A stretch of 64,000 nt of DNA from an uncultured Schlesneria sp. (lineage in GTDB: Bacteria > Planctomycetota > Planctomycetia > Planctomycetales > Planctomycetaceae): positions 30,015 through 94,014 of the forward strand of contig CAIQIR010000010.1 in the NCBI GenBank assembly GCA_903871875.1, written 5' to 3'. Below the pieces are notes generated by a model. It ran no database searches. It saw only the letters and a program-made list of their open reading frames with translations, and was not told the origin of the DNA. Position numbers and translations under genes: made by a program. Positions 45,796-54,935 of the stretch are shown one piece after another (position 1 is the stretch's first letter; the number at the start of each line of letters is the position of its first letter).

Positions 45796-46281
45796 CTAAG
45801 GCTTTTGCGGCGTATTTGTTTGTGGTGACGGTGGATTGACCGAACGTTTGGTTGGCTGCCGCAAGACCATCAACGGACAATGGCTTTGCCTGAGTAATCC
45901 TTCCGCGACGCTCCCGTGAAGTTGCTCGTGGAACCGGCTATGTTGGTGTGATGCGATCACGATCAGGTCCGCATGTTCATCATGAGCGACCTCAATTATC
46001 GCTCCTACCGCATGGCCCGAAACGATTCGAAACGATATGGGAATATCAGCAGCACGGGCATTCAGTTGTTTGAACTGCTGGCGACAATCGAGAACCACTG
46101 GCGAAGCTTCATTGATCGGGCCTGCTTTCGGGACATGAGCGGGCCACGTTTCGGGCGACAAAACGTGCACGACGACAAGTGACGCAACTTGGTCTCGGGC
46201 AACGCTGCAAGCGAGTTCAAACGCCTGATCAGAGTCCTGAGAGAAATCCGTGGGAAGCAGAATCACATCACATGAACTCAT
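45796..46281 (-). CDS. Universal stress protein without the ATP-binding glycines (pair 2, first gene)
   Basis: A 161-residue UspA-fold protein starting MSSCDVILLPTDFSQDSDQAFELACSVARD. The loop region reads IASHQHSRFHEQLHGSVAEG and ends CPLMVLRQP; the GTHG motif is lost as in the other first genes. It follows a sigma-54 promoter (46373-46388) and a strong tandem enhancer. Confidence 0.94.
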   Translation of the reverse strand: MSSCDVILLPTDFSQDSDQAFELACSVARDQVASLVVVHVLSPETWPAHVPKAGPINEASPVVLDCRQQFKQLNARAADIPISFRIVSGHAVGAIIEVAHDEHADLIVIASHQHSRFHEQLHGSVAEGLLRQSHCPLMVLRQPTKRSVNPPSPQTNTPQKP

Positions 46282-46372
46282 CTTCTTGACCTCTCCAGAA
46301 ACGTTTCACAATACGGCAGAGGCGGCCGCGAAATTGGATCTACGTGGAATGTCGCAGCTGTTCTTTGACAAC

Positions 46373-46388
46373 GCATGCAACGTGCCAA
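46373..46388 (-). promoter_or_regulatory. Sigma-54 promoter of USP operon 2
   Basis: Minus strand TTGGCACGTTGCATGC, GG-N10-GC spacing, perfect TTGGCACG -24 box. Leader about 80 bases to the USP start at 46281. Confidence 0.82.
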
Positions 46389-46474
46389 GCACGTATGATT
46401 TGTGTGGCGAATCGCAAAAGGCCACAGTTTGCATTGAAACGGCCGGTCAACCTTGTCAAAGGTGGCCAATCCAC

Positions 46475-46510
46475 AGGTCGAGTTTTGTCCAACTGGTTAA
46501 ATGTTGACCA
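46475..46510 (-). promoter_or_regulatory. Tandem enhancer of USP operon 2, possibly shared with the ABC exporter
   Basis: AGGTCGAGTTTTGTCCA (46475-46491), two bases, then TGGTTAAATGTTGACCA (46494-46510). The second box is a near-perfect palindrome, TGGTTAA-N3-TTGACCA. It is centred about 129 bp from the -12 box of the USP operon and about 308 bp from the exporter's -12 box. Confidence 0.7.
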
Positions 46511-46696
46511 ATCTTAGACACTCGCCGCTTGCCTGACTCACGTCGCAAGGAAGCATTCCCGAGTGTTGATGACCGCGCTGTTGGAAATCATGCCGAATCA
46601 TGCGGTCCAGAAGTCACTTATTTGACCCCGACCGCGCTGGGCATCGATTCCAAAGTTGCCTGGAAGTGACGAAATCGAGATAAATTTGCTTGGTAA

Positions 46697-46714
46697 CGGA
46701 GAAAAACTTTCCCA
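46697..46714 (+). promoter_or_regulatory. Possible single enhancer box of the ABC exporter
   Basis: CGGAGAAAAACTTTCCCA resembles the reverse complement of the first enhancer box (TGGAGAAAACGTGACCA) with one extra base. It lies about 105 bp upstream of the -12 element at 46810, the usual distance. No second box was found beside it. Confidence 0.35.
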
Positions 46715-46795
46715 GCATACCCAAACCATGGGCCTGTTTCGTTTTTGGTTAAATGGGGCATCATATGAGTTCCCGGTGGTAAGGTGCGGCCGCGT

Positions 46796-46811
46796 GTGGC
46801 ACAGCCGTTGC
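46796..46811 (+). promoter_or_regulatory. Sigma-54 promoter of the ABC exporter genes
   Basis: GTGGCACAGCCGTTGC fits the textbook TGGCAC-N5-TTGC exactly, and the next base is T. It points to the ABC ATPase at 47109 with a leader of about 285 bases. Confidence 0.7.
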
Positions 46812-47108
46812 TTGATTGATCGTTCGATCGATTTGTGTGATCCCAAGGGCTCGCGCAGAGTGCAGGCCACGTACAAATAGTCCTTTTTGCTGTCAATCTG
46901 GGGTGTTCTGTGGCATTGATGTGCAACGTTTTCCAGGACGCCAATCCACTTGGTGAGAAATCGACAGAAATTGGGAGAGTGTCTGTCCCGAAACACTCAA
47001 CGAATGGCGTTGCGACGTTGTTCCCGTGGCTCGAACGTGGGCCGGTCGTTCACCTGCCGACAGATCCGATTGAAATCACCATCAACGAATTATGGCTGCG
47101 GGATTCCT

Positions 47109-48167
47109 ATGCTTAAGCAATTATCCAAGTCTGTCGAAATGCCGGCAACGAGTTCTTCATGTCGTATTGAGGCGGGAACACACCCGAACGATGTCAACGC
47201 TGAGCTAAATATGACTGCGAACGGCTTGGAAGTGTTGCATTTGAGAAAAAGTTTCGGGGATCTGGTCGCCGTCGATGATTTGAGCTTTCAGGTGCAGGCG
47301 GGAGAAATATTCGGGTTGATTGGCCCGAATGGAGCCGGTAAGTCGACATGCATGTTGATGGCTATTGGTCTGCTACAGGCCGATGCAGGTTCGATTATGT
47401 TCGATGGTCAAGTCTTTGATCCTCGGAATGCCGAAATGCGATCGCGTCTGGGGGTTGTCCCGCAGGAATTGGCGATTTACCCGGAATTGACGGCCGTCCA
47501 GAACTTGAGATTCTTTGGCGGGCTGTATGGATTGCGGGGGCGACGACTTAAGGAACGCGTCGATTTTGTTCTGGAATTGACGGGGCTCACTCGCAGTGCC
47601 GATCACACGCCCAGCACTTTCTCGGGCGGAATGTCCCGGAGATTGAATTTTGGAATCGCTCTTTTGCACGAGCCGAAATTCGTGGTCCTGGATGAACCGA
47701 CAGTGGGGATCGATCCGCAGTCCCGTTCCAATCTGCTGGACTGCGTGCGCGAGCTCAGCCGAAGTGGGGTTGGTGTCCTGTACGCGTCGCACTACATGGA
47801 AGAGGTTGAGGCAGTTTGCCATCGCGTGGCGATCATTGATCACGGTCGCCTGCTTCAACAGGGAACGTTAGATGAACTGTTGGCTCGAACTCGCGTCGAA
47901 CTTTGCGTCAGCGTGGCAGCATTACCCCCTGAACTTGTAACGAGACTTCGCGAGTGTGCTGCTGACGTGCGCACGGATCCGGATGGAACCACAAGCATCC
48001 TGATTCGCGAGAATCTGCAATCCCAGAAAGTTGTGCATGCGGCCCATTTGCGGTCCGTACTGGACCTGCTGGAAAATGCGATGGTCCCCCTGTTGGGAGT
48101 TGAAACGCATGAAACAAGTCTGGAAACGCTGTTTTTGCAACTGACTGGACGAAAGTTGAGGGATTGA
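47109..48167 (+). CDS. ABC-2 type exporter, ATP-binding subunit
   Basis: A 352-residue ATPase. It has Walker A GPNGAGKSTCMLM, the Q-loop VVPQELAIYPELTAVQN, the signature FSGGMSRRLN, Walker B KFVVLDEPTVGIDPQ and the H-loop YASHYMEEVEAVCHR. The last 100 residues form the regulatory C-terminus usual in drug/polysaccharide-type ATPases. The start is uncertain: ATG 47109 has GGGA upstream, but ATGs at 47142 and 47211 are possible, since the domain begins near GLEVLHLRKSFG. It directly abuts the permease gene. Confidence 0.92.
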   Translation: MLKQLSKSVEMPATSSSCRIEAGTHPNDVNAELNMTANGLEVLHLRKSFGDLVAVDDLSFQVQAGEIFGLIGPNGAGKSTCMLMAIGLLQADAGSIMFDGQVFDPRNAEMRSRLGVVPQELAIYPELTAVQNLRFFGGLYGLRGRRLKERVDFVLELTGLTRSADHTPSTFSGGMSRRLNFGIALLHEPKFVVLDEPTVGIDPQSRSNLLDCVRELSRSGVGVLYASHYMEEVEAVCHRVAIIDHGRLLQQGTLDELLARTRVELCVSVAALPPELVTRLRECAADVRTDPDGTTSILIRENLQSQKVVHAAHLRSVLDLLENAMVPLLGVETHETSLETLFLQLTGRKLRD

Positions 48168-49391
48168 ATGGGAGTCTGGGAAATCACCCTTAAGGATCTT
48201 CGCCTCATCCTGAAGGATCGAGGAGCCTTGTATACCTTGCTCGCATTGCCGGTGGTGTTCATTGCCATCCTGGGAATGTCGACAGGACAATTGATTACCA
48301 CCCACGAAGCGTCAAAGTTGCTTAAGATCGGTGTCGTCGACGAATGCCACGGACCGCTTTCCGACGCCTTCTTCAGCAATTTATCGGCGATTGGCGGCAT
48401 TAAGGTTCAGAAAGTCGATGATCGAGCGGAGGCGAAACTGCGACTGCAAGACGGGCGAAACAGCGTGGTCGTCATTGTCGGCAAAGACTTTGAAAACCGG
48501 ATTGATGATTTGAGTCTGGGCGATGTTTTCAGCACAGAGCACGGCAAGTTGGCAGGGGGAATCTCCGCGATCGACATGCACGTAGAGAGTGGAGTGGAGT
48601 TTGTCGGCGTATCGGAACTGGTGGAATACGTGGTGCTTTCCGCTGTCCTACGCGTCGTGGCACCCGAAGTCGCCAGACGAAGTATTGTGCTTCGTCGTAC
48701 GATCGATCGAATCATGGAGGAAGGGGCTGAAGCGGAGTCCGGAACGAAACCAGCGTCGCTAGCGCCTGTGAAGGCAGGTCCGAGCATTATCTATCAGACT
48801 CTGGTCCCCGCATTCATGGTAATGTTCGCATTTTTTCTGATCAATATCATGGCAAGTTCATTCATCAATGAGCGGAAACTCGGAACACTCAGACGTCTGC
48901 AGACATCACCCATTAGCCCGATTCAACTTCTGTGGGGAAAGACATTGCCCTTTCTATTTGTCTCGGTCGCCCAAAGTGTCCTGCTGTTTCTGTCGGGCAA
49001 ACTGATGTTTGGAATGTCTTGGGGAACCTATCCCTTCATGTTGCTTCCGGTGATTCTCACGACCTCCGTTTCCGCTGCCGGTTTGGGCCTTTTGTTGGCG
49101 ACGATCGTTCGCACTGAATCACAAGTTTCTTCCTATTCGACATTTCTGGTGATTGTGCTGGCCGGAATCAGCGGCTGTTATATGCCCCGTGCCTGGCTGC
49201 CGCAGCTGATGCAAAATGTCAGCCTGGCCACACCGCACGCTTGGGCACTAATCGCTTATCAGGAACTTCTGACGCATGATCGGCCGCAAATGCAAGTTGT
49301 CGGGCAGAGCTGTGTGATGCTCTTAGCGTTCGGAATCGTCTGCTTTGCCGTCGGCTGTCAACGATTCACTACGCTCGAATACAAGCAATAG
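48168..49391 (+). CDS. ABC-2 type exporter permease
   Basis: A 407-residue membrane protein. One N-terminal helix (LYTLLALPVVFIAILGM) is followed by a large extracytoplasmic domain of about 170 residues. Five C-terminal helices follow (VMFAFFLINIMASSFI, LFVSVAQSVLLFLSG, MLLPVILTTSVSAAGLGLLLATI, TFLVIVLAGISGCYM, LLAFGIVCFAVGC). This is the YhhJ/DrrB-like ABC2_membrane layout. It starts at the base after the ATPase stop codon. The exported substrate is unknown. Confidence 0.92.
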   Translation: MGVWEITLKDLRLILKDRGALYTLLALPVVFIAILGMSTGQLITTHEASKLLKIGVVDECHGPLSDAFFSNLSAIGGIKVQKVDDRAEAKLRLQDGRNSVVVIVGKDFENRIDDLSLGDVFSTEHGKLAGGISAIDMHVESGVEFVGVSELVEYVVLSAVLRVVAPEVARRSIVLRRTIDRIMEEGAEAESGTKPASLAPVKAGPSIIYQTLVPAFMVMFAFFLINIMASSFINERKLGTLRRLQTSPISPIQLLWGKTLPFLFVSVAQSVLLFLSGKLMFGMSWGTYPFMLLPVILTTSVSAAGLGLLLATIVRTESQVSSYSTFLVIVLAGISGCYMPRAWLPQLMQNVSLATPHAWALIAYQELLTHDRPQMQVVGQSCVMLLAFGIVCFAVGCQRFTTLEYKQ

Positions 49392-49546
49392 TGAATGTCC
49401 TATTGATCGTTGAGGGGGATGATTTTGGAAACGAGGTCGCGGCGTACGTCCCTTTCAGAACCTGGAACCCGGCGGCGATGGCATTGCAGCGTCAGTGTCG
49501 CGCGATGATGTGATTGTCGGCGGCCACATTACCCCTCAATCAAGGG

Positions 49547-51535
49547 TCAATGCAAATCCTTGACAGTGTCGGCAAGGATCGAACCGATGCCTTTCAACAC
49601 ACATTCGTTGAATTCGGCTGATCCCTCGATTCTCCCGTCGATTCGCTTCAGTTCACCAAACATCAATGGTTCACATCCAGACAATACACTTTTGGCCAGC
49701 TTGAGGTATTTGTCGACGTCTTTTTCGAATCGACGTTGCTCTGGTTTCAGCGGTGTCGCATCTGGTGGCGTCGCCTTGCGAATGGCGTCAAATAGTGAGA
49801 CGAGCCGGCCAACATGCAGACGGTAACTGAACACGATCGGATCAACCTTTTCGGGGGCGGATTGATGCGATTGATCGATGGCTGATTTTAATTGCGCCAA
49901 GGAATCTGCACCCGCTGCTCCCCACACCGCATTTCGGCCCGTTCCAACATAAAACACACTTTCGCCATCGAAAACGCTTTGAAACATCGCCAGATCACGC
50001 TTGGCAAATGTCACCTCGTGAATGGAGATATCGGCATGTTCATGGGCATTTGCTTTCACGTGACACTCTGGCCAGATTGAGGGAATTAATTTGACGATCT
50101 CGTCTGCCTTCTTCCCGTTCGCCGCGCGAATGCCACAAACCAGGACGTTCTTGCTGGAAGACGAAGTAAAGCACTCAGCAAAGGCATCAACCAGAGCCAA
50201 ATCGGTTCCTGCTTCAATCATGTCCATCACAAGACTTGTCGCATGCTTGAGTGCGTCTTTCTGTTGATGGGACTCAATTGTTGCATGAGCGTCGATTTGG
50301 GCTGCGAGAATCGGCCGTAACAAAATGCTATAGCCTTTCAGTTGGTCGATGCGAATGGCATCGAGCGGCACGGTCGACTTGAAAGTGACAATCGGATTCT
50401 CGTGTGGAGCGACATTCGCAAAGTCGCTCGGCCTGGTGGCAAACTTGTCGATGTTATTCCGTAGAGCCGTTCCGGGGAGTGCGGTCAGCGAAATATCGCC
50501 TCGACCGATTTTGTTCGGTGTTGACGAGTGGATTGTCCAACCGAGTTGGAGTTGTTCGGCCTCGACGAGAAAACTTTGCGCCTGGTCCAAGATGAACTTG
50601 AGTTGCAGTTGTCGCAGTTCGAAAGCATTCGGGGCTTCGTTCTTTCTGATTCGATTGCGGCCTTCGCAGAGTGCACGAAAAGCCAGGAAGCTCGCCCGGC
50701 GCTCTGGAATACCTTCCAGGTCATTTTTGATCTCGGCGACCAGATCCTTGTTGAGTGCCAGCAGCGGCTTCAAATCGGCCGTCGCCAAGGGAGGATTTGT
50801 CAGGACTATGCCTGGATCACCGGTGGTGATCCAGGCATAGTCCTGATTGAACAACAAATGGGCAGGCTTCTGGCCTTTCTCAAGGATCTCATATGCACCT
50901 CGACCGAGTGATTTTACTTTGTAGCTTCTTCCGCGAAGGCCCTGAAGAAATCCATTCTTATCACCCGTCAAATCGGAAATGGGAATGCGAAGTTCGTATG
51001 ATATGTCCTCTGTTGGAAACACAACGTCCAGCGAAATGGGCTTCGTTTCATCTACTCCATCCGTGAATGCGTCAAGTTGATCCTCTTTTAGAATTGGCCA
51101 TTGCTTTCGCAAGCTGGGATCAGGGCTGAGTTCAATCAACCATTTCAATTTGTTCTCCACTTCCACCAGGCTTGGGATGACGATCCGAATACGAGCTTCC
51201 GACCGGACCCTGGTCAAATCGACATCTGCGGTCCGGGCTGGCGGAGGGGAAATGCCTGCAATGATCCGGTCGGTGTCATGCAACGTGAAAACAGGGTGTT
51301 GAGGCGGACGAAACGGAACGAGGCCCAATGACGATCCTGCAGATTTGGCATCGGCGAACCGCGGGATCGTTGTTTCCTTTTGGGGTGGCCAAAATCGTAC
51401 GCCATCGTTCAGCGACGGCGACGCAGCCATCAGCAATACCGCCACACTCGCCGCTGCGCTGCGTAAGTGAATGATCGAACCTACGAAGCGTCGCAATTTC
51501 AAAATCACCGCACTGTTCATCGCCCATGCGAGCAT
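49547..51535 (-). CDS. Large exported hypothetical protein
   Basis: A 662-residue protein of no family I recognise. It begins with a basic stretch and a hydrophobic segment (LRSAAASVAVLLMAASPSL), a likely signal peptide or anchor, followed by a proline-rich linker. The mature part is mixed alpha/beta with an amphipathic helical region at about 270-330. AAGGA about nine bases before the ATG at 51535 sets the start; an upstream in-frame TTG extension is not supported. A perfect 21-bp inverted repeat lies inside the gene at 50801-50845 and encodes DYAWITTGDPGIVL. It is monocistronic as far as can be seen. Confidence 0.75.
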   Translation of the reverse strand: MLAWAMNSAVILKLRRFVGSIIHLRSAAASVAVLLMAASPSLNDGVRFWPPQKETTIPRFADAKSAGSSLGLVPFRPPQHPVFTLHDTDRIIAGISPPPARTADVDLTRVRSEARIRIVIPSLVEVENKLKWLIELSPDPSLRKQWPILKEDQLDAFTDGVDETKPISLDVVFPTEDISYELRIPISDLTGDKNGFLQGLRGRSYKVKSLGRGAYEILEKGQKPAHLLFNQDYAWITTGDPGIVLTNPPLATADLKPLLALNKDLVAEIKNDLEGIPERRASFLAFRALCEGRNRIRKNEAPNAFELRQLQLKFILDQAQSFLVEAEQLQLGWTIHSSTPNKIGRGDISLTALPGTALRNNIDKFATRPSDFANVAPHENPIVTFKSTVPLDAIRIDQLKGYSILLRPILAAQIDAHATIESHQQKDALKHATSLVMDMIEAGTDLALVDAFAECFTSSSSKNVLVCGIRAANGKKADEIVKLIPSIWPECHVKANAHEHADISIHEVTFAKRDLAMFQSVFDGESVFYVGTGRNAVWGAAGADSLAQLKSAIDQSHQSAPEKVDPIVFSYRLHVGRLVSLFDAIRKATPPDATPLKPEQRRFEKDVDKYLKLAKSVLSGCEPLMFGELKRIDGRIEGSAEFNECVLKGIGSILADTVKDLH
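50801..50845. repeat. Perfect 21-bp inverted repeat with a 3-base loop inside a coding region
   Basis: The arms are 50801-50821 (beginning CAGGACTATGCC) and 50825-50845 (ending GGCATAGTCCTG); the loop is GGT. Every one of the 21 positions pairs. It would form a very stable hairpin in the mRNA, or a cruciform in DNA. The surrounding reading frame is uninterrupted. Confidence 0.9.
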
Positions 51536-51876
51536 GACTTCTTTTCCTTCAAGGTCAAAACGATTTCTCGGTCTGTTTTGTCGACTCAGCACAGGCCGGC
51601 AGGTTGATCCGCATTCAATCGAACGTTTGTCCACAGCTTATGGAGTCAGAAAACCAACCGCTTATTGGATCATAGATGAGGTAACCGGGGGGAAAAAATG
51701 ATTCTCACATAAGCAAGTCAATTGAATTAACCACGTTACCGCTAGGGCATGCAGGCTCAGGCCTTTGCTCATTTCGTGGATCATCTTTTGGTTCGCCATG
51801 ATTTGAATGACGGATCTCCACTGGCCCTGCATTTTCCATCTAAGGTCCACACTCCCCCCCTTTGTTTACAGGGGAT

Positions 51877-52713
51877 TCAGTGCTCAAAGCGGCGATGCAA
51901 TGATGGCGCAAATAAGACACGGACCTCCGTGCCACTGCCGACGTGGCTCTCGACCCGCAGGCTCCCGCCGCAGCGACGGACAATTCGTCGTATTGAAGCC
52001 ATTCCCAAGCCATGACCGTCTCGCTTTGTCGTGAAATGGTCCTCAAACAGTCGAAGCTTTGTTGCATCATCCATGCCGCAACCGGTATCCAAGACGGAGA
52101 TGTAGGAACAGGTTTCTGTCGAAGTCGAGCCCTGACGCATGGACTCAGCAGTCCCCAAAGCATCGAATTCGATCAGGCCGGTACTGACAGTAATTGTACC
52201 CGGCTCATCGCACAGGGCTTCCGCCGCATTCTTGACAAGATTGATCACAACCTGGCGAATTGCGCTAGAAGACGCCGTTGCAAATGTTGGCTTCTCAGCG
52301 AGATTAAAACGCAACTCGGATCCTGTCGGAACGAACGTCCTTAGCAAGGGCGACATCGAGGTTATGAGATTCGGAAGGTTGGCCCGCTCGCCATTCGGTG
52401 ACGCGCTGCCGAAGTCCTCCATCATCTGATCGCACAGATTCTTTCCGTCGATACAGGCCGCTTGAATTTGCCGCATCATTGCACCAACTGGAGATGCGTC
52501 TTCCAGATCTGTCCGCGCCAGTTCAGATAACATCGAAACAATGCTGAGAATGTTCCTGAAGTCGTGAACGGCTTCTGCCGTCGCATTTCCTCGATGGGGC
52601 TGCGACAAGATGCTCGAATGGTCCGATATTGTCGTCGCAATCTCAGGACGACGGTTTGTTTCTGTCTCATCGTTCGTCGAATGACATCGGCAGAGCATCG
52701 CGGTGTTTAGCAT
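51877..52713 (-). CDS. NtrB-like soluble histidine kinase
   Basis: A 278-residue kinase with no membrane segment and no recognisable sensor domain. The phospho-acceptor box is AVHDFRNILSIVSMLSELA (His50). The ATPase domain has the N-box QVVINLVKNAAEAL, G1 box DTGCGMD, F-box HFTTKRDGHG and G2 box GHGLGMASI. The HDFxN-type box and kinase-only architecture resemble NtrB-class kinases that pair with sigma-54 activators. GGAG eight bases before the ATG at 52713 sets the start; a longer TTG frame is not supported. A sigma-54 promoter and tandem enhancer lie 360-500 bp upstream. Confidence 0.9.
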   Translation of the reverse strand: MLNTAMLCRCHSTNDETETNRRPEIATTISDHSSILSQPHRGNATAEAVHDFRNILSIVSMLSELARTDLEDASPVGAMMRQIQAACIDGKNLCDQMMEDFGSASPNGERANLPNLITSMSPLLRTFVPTGSELRFNLAEKPTFATASSSAIRQVVINLVKNAAEALCDEPGTITVSTGLIEFDALGTAESMRQGSTSTETCSYISVLDTGCGMDDATKLRLFEDHFTTKRDGHGLGMASIRRIVRRCGGSLRVESHVGSGTEVRVLFAPSLHRRFEH

Positions 52714-53072
52714 TGCGTTGACTCCAGAATTGTCAGCCAACGAATGGTTGGCCAACCTGCCGCATCGATCCGCTGTCGCAACTCAAATTGCCGCAACTTT
52801 GCGGGCCGAAACCGATGATTCGCGTTCCTGCTGTCATCGGCAATCGCTGATAAACCGTTGGCGAACAGCCCCCGGAACAATTTCAGTCATCGCGTCATAC
52901 GAAGTTCTTGCGATTTATCCGTTCAATTGTCCGACCAGAATTTTCGAACAATTCGAATGGGACAACACGACGTTACCTGATTCTCTGCGTCCAGACCTGA
53001 TTGGGCAAATTCGAATTTCAGTATGAAACGAGTCGATGTCTCAGGATGTTAAATGATGCGAGCTTTGGTAAT

Positions 53073-53088
53073 GCATCCTGCGTGCCAA
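53073..53088 (-). promoter_or_regulatory. Sigma-54 promoter upstream of the NtrB-like kinase
   Basis: Minus strand TTGGCACGCAGGATGC, GG-N10-GC spacing, perfect TTGGCACG -24 box. The leader to the kinase start at 52713 is long, about 350 bases; no other minus-strand gene was found in between. Confidence 0.75.
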
Positions 53089-53173
53089 GCGTGTTTTAAA
53101 CTCGTGGCGACGTAACTGAGGCATTATTCGAGCCTCAGCGGCTAAGCAGACACCCCAATTGCGTTTGATTCAC

Positions 53174-53208
53174 AGGCATAGATTTTTCAACTGGATAAAT
53201 ACTGGCCA
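53174..53208 (-). promoter_or_regulatory. Enhancer of the NtrB-like kinase gene
   Basis: The second box TGGATAAATACTGGCCA (53192-53208) is strong. The first box (AGGCATAGATTTTTCAA, 53174-53190) is degenerate. The strong box is centred about 127 bp from the -12 element. Confidence 0.6.
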
Positions 53209-53400
53209 ATTTGAACAAGATGATCCGACGGCTTTTGCGGGCGATGAGAAGTGCGAATTGGTTGAGGTCAACACGATTTGAGGACGGAGCCGATTTTCCA
53301 CGGTCTCTTGGATGGTTCCCGAAAGCGTCGATTTCCGGTGTCGGAGGAGTTTCGATGAGTTGTTATCCGATCACAAACAGTCGCGATTCCGTCAATCACC

Positions 53401-53634
53401 TCAGTCGTCCGGATTCTGATCGGCCGGTTCTCCTTCCCACCAAATCCAGAGGCCGGAGAGAACTCCGACGGCCAGACCGAGCATCAATCCACGGTCCCCT
53501 GCGGCCAGGAATCCCAGCAGGGGGCTCAGAAGAACGACGAGAACGGAGAACAACCAGTGTTTTCGCAGCGCGGCCCAGTGCTTGACGACCGGACGAGATC
53601 GACCTGTTTCAGAGGAGGGGCGTTGAGTCGGCAT
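53401..53634 (-). CDS. Small membrane protein, 77 residues
   Basis: It starts MPTQRPSSETGRSRPVVKHW after GAGG six bases upstream. Two hydrophobic helices (LFSVLVVLLSPLLGFLAAG and GLMLGLAVGVLSGLWIWW) are joined by a short DR turn, and the tail is acidic. It is not recognised. It overlaps the end of the site-2 protease gene by 26 bases, so it is translationally coupled and is the last gene of the operon. Confidence 0.7.
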   Translation of the reverse strand: MPTQRPSSETGRSRPVVKHWAALRKHWLFSVLVVLLSPLLGFLAAGDRGLMLGLAVGVLSGLWIWWEGEPADQNPDD

Positions 53635-54787
53635 GAGTATCCTCAGCAATGTGAACAGGAGAATGATGCTTGATCGGCTTAAAGAAAGGGATCGACGACG
53701 AGGTCACATGACGGTGTTTCCTCGCTGACTGAATCATCATGAAGGCACCAATATTCTCTAATGAGATCAACCCGAGTACGTGTCCCGACTGGATCACGGG
53801 CAGAACCGAACAATTGCGATCGTTCATTACCGTGAGAGCATCGTCGAGCATGGCCGTCACGGGAACGGATCCGCAATCCCTTTGCATGACCTTATCGATT
53901 AATGTCGAGTCAGGTTCATCGTCCAGATTGCTCAAAATGTCTTCACGATAGGCCATGCCGCACAGTTGGCCGCTCTCATCGACGACGGGAAAGTCGTGTT
54001 GATTGCCTGCGAGCAACTCTTTCGACGCCACTGCAACGACGTCATCCCGTAAGAGGCTAATAAAATGGGTTCGCATGGCTTCACGAACAGGTACGCCTCT
54101 TAGAAGGGATTTCATTTGGACCTGTAGTGCTTCCTGATGTGCACCCAAATACACGAACAAGGCGACAAAGATCAGCATGCCATGAGTGAAGAATCCCAAT
54201 AGTCCGAGCATGATGGCTAAGAACTGGCCGACTGACGCTGCCATTTCCGTCGCGGCGACATATCCCATTCGTGGAACAAGAAAGGCCCGCAAAATCCTGC
54301 CACCGTCCATCGGAAATGCTGGCAACAAATTAAAGGTGCCCATGCCGAGGTTGATATAAAATGCTGTCATGAGTACATCGGCGCCGAAGAGTTCGATTCG
54401 GCTCAGCTCATCCCAGCCGCGAAAGAGAACGACGATTGCCGCTGCGAAGGTCGCAATCACAAAATTGACCGCGGGGCCGGCAATCGCGACAAGAAACTCT
54501 TCACGCGGGTCTTCAGGCATTCGTTCCAATCGGGCGACTCCACCGATCGGAAGCAGAGTGATATCTCGCGTTTGAATGCCAAATCGCCGCGCAGTCAGTG
54601 CGTGCCCCATTTCGTGAAGGACAATGAACGAGAAGATCATGATGATCAGACCAAGATCGCGTAGGGCGACATCCCGACCACCATCGATCAAATTCCCCAG
54701 TCCGATCCAAACCATCAGCAAAATAAACGTCCAGTGGACGTAAACATTAATGCCGGCCAGCTTCGCAATTCTAAAAGACCATTTCAT
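53609..54787 (-). CDS. M50-family site-2 protease with C-terminal CBS domains
   Basis: A 392-residue intramembrane metalloprotease. The zinc site is HEMGH in FIVLHEMGHALTARRFG, and the third ligand is in NLLPAFPMDGGRILRA. At least five membrane helices surround them. A CBS pair covers about 245-375 (REAMRTHFISLLRDDVVAVASKELL, VMQRDCGSVPVTAMLDDALTVM). Such SpoIVFB-like proteases cleave membrane-bound anti-sigma factors or transcription factors, with CBS sensing nucleotides; the substrate is unknown. GAGG eight bases before the ATG fixes the start. It follows the fusion-protein gene by 148 bases. Confidence 0.94.
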   Translation of the reverse strand: MKWSFRIAKLAGINVYVHWTFILLMVWIGLGNLIDGGRDVALRDLGLIIMIFSFIVLHEMGHALTARRFGIQTRDITLLPIGGVARLERMPEDPREEFLVAIAGPAVNFVIATFAAAIVVLFRGWDELSRIELFGADVLMTAFYINLGMGTFNLLPAFPMDGGRILRAFLVPRMGYVAATEMAASVGQFLAIMLGLLGFFTHGMLIFVALFVYLGAHQEALQVQMKSLLRGVPVREAMRTHFISLLRDDVVAVASKELLAGNQHDFPVVDESGQLCGMAYREDILSNLDDEPDSTLIDKVMQRDCGSVPVTAMLDDALTVMNDRNCSVLPVIQSGHVLGLISLENIGAFMMIQSARKHRHVTSSSIPFFKPIKHHSPVHIAEDTHADSTPLL

Positions 54788-54935
54788 GATGGTGTCCTCG
54801 ACACGGAACGTGGTTGCAGCGAATGATTCCGACGCATCTGTTCGGAAAGTGAGACGACAGGAAGGTCTTTGCGGTGGCAAGATCGGTCGATCCGATCTCA
54901 GCCGGGTCAATTACTTCCGTCCCCTCAAGAGGGAG

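Larger units (their letters stand above)
46282..47108. other. Divergent regulatory region with two sigma-54 promoters
   Basis: About 830 bases between the USP pair 2 operon and the ABC exporter. It holds a promoter in each direction and at least one tandem enhancer between them. No gene is supported. Confidence 0.6.
52714..53400. other. Regulatory region upstream of the NtrB-like kinase
   Basis: About 690 bases. Apart from the sigma-54 promoter and the enhancer, no coding frame with a ribosome site and domain is seen. The right end abuts the last gene of the 59-kb operon. Confidence 0.55.
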
